From Trissonchulus latispiculum (taxonomy: Eukaryota; Nematoda; Enoplea; Enoplida; Ironidae), in the NCBI GenBank assembly GCA_030248195.1, contig JASAND010010586.1:1-64000 (forward strand): a stretch of 64,000 nt of DNA. Reading direction: 5' to 3'. Positions 36,605 through 42,600 of the stretch are shown piece by piece (the first letter of the stretch is position 1; the number at the start of each line of letters is the position of its first letter). Position numbers and translations under genes: made by a program. The notes beneath the pieces are model-generated. The model did not search any database. It had not been told where the DNA came from and was given only the letters and a program-made list of their open reading frames with translations.

Positions 36605-39600
36605 ACGTTGAGCTTGAAGATGTTGTTGACGAGGCTATAGCAATAAAAACTAACAAAATGATTCTGTACCAATAAATTAAAGATTGCATTCACACAACTG
36701 TTACTTAAAATTGTGGTCACTCTAGTATTATAATGACACAGACCTTCAGATTACCTCGAATTTGCTCTTATATATTCTCTTCAAGCTGTACAAATTACCT
36801 CCTTTTAATACTGAATGGGCAGTGAAATACATCCGGTTGAGGAGGATCTGTAAGCAGCTTGTAGTAGTGTCATCGCTCTTTGTATTGGTTAGGGTTAGAT
36901 TTATAGCAAGTTCAGTTAGTTAGCGACTTTAAATTTTGTTTCACAGTTAAATTAAAGAATGGCAAATTCAAAGTTGTTGTCTTTCTAAACATAGATAATG
37001 GGGATAGAATGTTGCGAATTTAGAGAAATACTGCGAGAAATAGCAATACTACCCATTGCCAGTTTACCGGTGTCGATTTGGTTGTTACTATAACACACCA
37101 AATCAGTGTAGCCACTAGCTTATTCGTCAGTTTCGTTAATTAGTTCTCACTTGTGGAAGTCGTCGTCAGACAGGGAGCATTTGACATAATATACGTTTTT
37201 AAATCAGCAGAAGTGGCTGCAGGACAACTGCCAGATGTTCCTCCTAAATATGTAAATGAATTTGTTAAGTTCTTTCGATGAGGGGTAGAGTCTCAGTTTT
37301 CTGATCTTTCTCAAGTAGTCCAATTCGGGTACCGCTGTCTCGCTCGGTACTACTGTGTCACACTCTGTACCTTGTGATTTCACAAGGTAGTTTCTGTGAC
37401 AATTACTTAATTTTATGTTATCCAGTTGTATTCTTCAGTTTTTCAGTTTATGAATTTTTTAATGTTTTGAGGTGTATTTTTGATTTCAATACATTTATAC
37501 TTACTTAGTATATATAAAGTTGCGAGATGTTACACTATATTTCTATCTGGACAATCAAGTATTACAATTACTAAATATCATTAAACATAGTTAAACTTTA
37601 GTCATTTAAGTAATAAAGTATATACCGAGTGAGATTCCAAAATTCCGAGAGGGACTCAAACGTACCGAGAGTGGGACGTTTTCCGTTCAAAAATTGGAAA
37701 CCGAGTGGTACTGAATTCTATTACATAAGTACCGAGAGAAAAAACAGTCTCGTCAAGTATCTCAGAAGAAGGTTTGTAGCAGAGCTTGGCCCGGACTATG
37801 TTAGTTAAGGCTACTATTGTGTTTTATTATAAACAGCTTTTTACAGGACTAGAATTTGAATATGGGTAAATTTTGCTGATAACAGCATTCTGTCTGTACT
37901 TTGCCTTGAGAGTGGTTCAAGTACAATTTTGGTGTTGTGTAACCATGGCGACGACTAGGAGTGCCATTGTGGATTATTTCAACATATTTCGCTTGATTTC
38001 TATGTCAAATCACCAAAATTCGTGAATGATAAATGAAAAATTGTCCGTCTGTGTGTAAACCTCAGTCTCTCTAGCTAATAATCAAAAGTTCAAGTTGGGC
38101 GCCTGTTTTCAGTTAGTTCCGATATGGTGTTCATGATGGGAGGTCGGCTTTGGTTTTTGCTCCGTCGGTACGTTTTGTTTCTGTACTGGGTTCCAATCCC
38201 GTTATTCTATTTTCGGGGGAATCCTATTATTTCTTTGTCAACATTGTCTATTTTTATGTCTATGTGATAATGAAAATTATAGTTTTGGTTTGATGCCGAT
38301 GCCCAAATTTGTGTTATTGCCATTATTTTGTACTTTTCCAAAATAAATTTGCGGTACTAATATTGATTGCAGTCGCATATTTCAGTTGGTTAAGGGTAAG
38401 CGGAATTAGGATTAATCGGACATGCGCACACTCACGAACCTCTAATCTTAGTTGTTCAGTCCCTTAATTTACTGCAACAAGCGCAAATTCTACTGGATAT
38501 TGGATTAACACGATGTTAAATAAGAATTGACATGGAACCAAACATCATTCATTTGGTATATAATAAATTGAAATTACTTACTGTTACCTACCGCATCGAC
38601 AAAAGATTCTATAATATTGTCTCGGATTTTCGTAACTGCATGAAGGAACATCATCACAGGTTCCTTCCCATCCTCTGCAAGTAAGTCCTCCAGCAGCAGC
38701 GTAATTGTAGAAGGCAGTTTCGTCCTTCAGACTTTGCAGTGGAAAGCCGTTGAAAACGCCTGGATCAACTGCTGGGGCCGAGTCGCACGGGATGTTCTCA
38801 GCGTCGGCTACCTCATACATAATGTCCAGAACCAAATCTGGATGTACCGAATTGTAGTCAGTGAAGTCACAAGGAAGTCCGAAACGTCCACAGGCATTTG
38901 AACAAGTCTCCCCAAGCCGGGCAAAGGTATAACTGAATCCGCCATAAGACCGACATGCCGAGTCAATCGCTGAAATTAATTAAGGCTTTACTGCTATTTA
39001 ATCGCACGTTTGTCGGGCTTTATTTCTTAAGCACATGGCTGCTTCTTGTGAAATTCTTATATTTTGTTCATTTCACACGGATATAAAAATTTAAGACTAA
39101 CTGCTAAAACCAAAAGATCTGCACGAGGTAACAGGTAACGAGGTAACGAGACGAGATCCGGTAACATTTGGAGAAAGTCTTCTTAAAATGGGGCGATTCC
39201 AGAGATATCTTATTGAATGAAATGTTGTTCAGCTTTGATCAAAGCTTGAAGCTGTTAGGACTATGTATTCTGTGAAATTCGCTGACAGTAGAAGTACATA
39301 ATGATAAGAGTATGCCACTAGGAAAGCTCTCTGTTATCAGAACAAAACTATGCTGTGTTCGCTAACGGCTGACACCCCCCCGCAAATTAGTGACTCCCAG
39401 CAAATCAGTACCTGGTAGAAACGGGAGTAAGCTCACTCGCTTTTATGTTTACATTCTTAAGCTCGAAAACACAAGCAGCGTGTGAATGAACTTTGTGCCT
39501 GCTTCGAGCTTTGGAACACAAGCATAGCGCGCAAATTTGTTTGAAGGGATGGGTCTAATTTGTAGGCGGTGAGTGAGCGGTGAGAGAACAGAGTAATCTT

Positions 39601-42600
39601 TGCTCTGATAACAGAGAGCTTGTCTAGTGGCATACTCTCATCATTATGTACTTTTCTTACCATGGACCAAACCGGATGCCTACAAACGAATTGAACTGCT
39701 GTAGTGACGTAGTGCTGTTTCGTTCTTTCTGTTTTGTCAGGAATAAGCTGGTTGATTAAGTAAACACTACAGCGCACGCAACAGTTGTTAACTATATGAA
39801 TTATTACAATAAACTATATGAGGCATTTTTTCTGTTTTCCGCAACCCCGCTGCCTTCGCGAAAAGAAATAACGCAAGACCGAAATTTTGCTTGGGTCCTC
39901 CAAATTGCGTTGAATGACTGCATAAACAATTATCCGAGGCGACGGCAAGGCTCGTGCTGGAGTAGAAATGATAACGATGCTTTGGCTGCTTCATGACCAC
40001 CCGCCAGCTCCATCCAAAGGGTTCGCCTCTGCACGACCAACTCCTTGTAAAACTCGAACAGAATTGATACAATTACTGATACGGTCGTAATAGCCCTATA
40101 TATTAGAAATAATTTGATTGTTACCAGCTGGCAACAGACAAGTTTAGGGCATGGTATTTTTCAGAAATATCTGAAGGAATCCTTCGGATTCCAAATACAT
40201 GTTTGCGGTAGGAAAATGCTGAGGCTACATTTTCCCAACTGGGCGGCCTAGTTGTTGTATGCGACATGCGTAGAAGTATATAATTAAAACACTTGTTACA
40301 TAAATTATATTTCTAAAGTTGTTAGAACTGCTTGAAGTCAAAAACACAGAAGTAAGGGCAGAATAACCGTTTCCACCCCTCTATACCTATTGCTGTTGTT
40401 AACCAAATATGCACTGTTTTGTTATCCGCTTACCTAAACAAAACTTAGCTGAAGTTGCTTTATATCCCTTCATTAAAATTCTCCAAGATTAGCGGAGGGA
40501 TTCTTGCTGCTGTTGACTAAATTATTTTTGAGCTGCGGATGTTATTATTAACTGTCAAAGCATATTAGCCAACGTTATGTTAGCCGATACAACTGCCACA
40601 ACTTTTAAATTAGAAAGTTATCATATATCCTACTAAATAAGAGTTTTCACTCTATTTTAAATGATTGCTGACGTTATGTGGTCGGCTTTCTTACGTTTCG
40701 ATAAGCATATGGCCATTGCAGGTGACACATAGTCGTTGTCGACAGTCACTGCATGGACTGGACACCAGGTATCAATGTCAGCAGGAGGAGATGGAATAGC
40801 TAAATTGGAAGAATTATCAAAAGATTAGGGAGAAACAAGTACAGTTATAATACTAATAATATCGGACATGTACAAGTACACTTCTAATCTAATAACATCG
40901 TAACAACCAGAAAACAAGCAACATGTACGTCTGAGTTCAAACCTAAGGATGGAGTCAGGAAATAGTGTTGCGAATGCAGGGGGTCTAGTGCTGAGACTGT
41001 TCAAAATGATACAAACGTCCTAAAACATCTTAGCGCGATTTTGACGATTCCCCGTCAAATAGGTTAGCCGTTAAAAACAATGTGATCAATGTGACAGAAC
41101 GACAGCTGCTTGACTAGTTGAGTTCTCAGAATAAAATCAAATACCGTATTCTTGGAATGCGACTTTAATAATGGAAACAAACTAACCAACCATGCTAACT
41201 GAACATTTAGAATTCGTTTCCAAAAACCAAACGATTAGCTGGAATTCCCTCGGCAAACATTTTAGTAAGACTTTGTACCATGAAATTTGAACCATTCTAT
41301 CTTAAAATGTGTTGGAGCACAGCTCAAAATCAGTAGTAGGTATAAATTTATTTAAAAGTATGTAAAAGATTAGAAATTTGCCTGCTTAACCTCGTTGCAT
41401 TTATTTATCAAATATAGTTGCAGAAATATGAAAATTTGAACGAGCATCACCGATTGCTTCTATTTTTAAGAGTTTATTTCTCTTGTTTTCATGTTTCCTT
41501 TGCCTTAAAGTTAAACCATTTCACGCTAAGACGCAATTATGCTAGAGACAACCAAATTAAACTGTAGCATGTCTTACTGCACTGGCACAACACGCGGTCT
41601 GTGCTGTCAGCCATGTATGTAAAGCAAAAACCTCCTGGATCAATGGCTGGCAGTCGAGCAATGAAAGAATGCGATGACGTTCTAGCAGAAACAAAGTTTC
41701 TTGAAAACAGGTCATCTTCGGTAGGGCTGTGCGCATTTAGAGTTGATCCTTCTGCTTCCACTAGAGCCTGGGCAAGTTGTAAATATTCCTTTGGTGACAA
41801 ACAATCGAAATTGTCGTCAGCGCATGCAAGGCCGAGGCTGTTGCATTTGTCATTGCATACATCAAGTGAATCGCTCAGCGTATAAGCAAATCCATCAAAT
41901 CTCAAGCAAGGATCATGTCCTGCAAAATTAATCATACGTACATTTTACACTTTGCATGTTAAACAGTTTACACTTTGCATGTTAAACAGTTTACACTTTG
42001 CATGTTGCACAACTTATGCAACTGCTTCTTTTATTTCACATGGGAACTTATTAAAATCACTTAAAACAGTTTACTGCATAAAACAGCATTTAACAGCTGC
42101 TATATGAAGATTTGAAATGGTTACTACGATACGTGAGCACCAAAAAATTCAAGCATGAGGTGGTGATCGAACTAACACTTAGTTTACTTGACGTCTCAAA
42201 ATTGAACTAAACGACGCACGTACAGAACGAAACTAACCTACTGGGACAATGAACTAAATGTATGTGGCAATTAATTAATTTAAATAAATAAATTATCCAA
42301 GTCATACAACACAGGCTTACAGAATATTGCAGCACTACCTTGTCGCTTTTCTCTTTTCGCAGCCTCCACAGGCTTGTTCAGTTCAGGATCGTTATCTGAA
42401 ATTCCACTGATTCGTCTATATGCTTCCATCTAAATGTTTATGACAATCACTTAAAGGATAACGATTAGTCAATAATGTGAATAATGATAATGATGATAAT
42501 GAAGTGAAAAACAAAAAATTAGTTGTGATTGCGAAATAGTGTAAAATTGTTAAATTAGTGAATAATAAAAACTGACGAGTTGTAGCCCAAATTTCCATTT

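Noticed and set aside
34009..36675. 888-codon Val/Ala-rich ORF on the plus strand
   Set aside because: It is the mirror of the Thr/Ala frame in a trinucleotide array. A near-pure Val/Ala chain with no leader or domain is implausible, and other plus-strand pieces stop more often.
41943..42007. Tandem 22 bp units as a CRISPR-like array
   Set aside because: Units are contiguous without spacers and the genome is animal.
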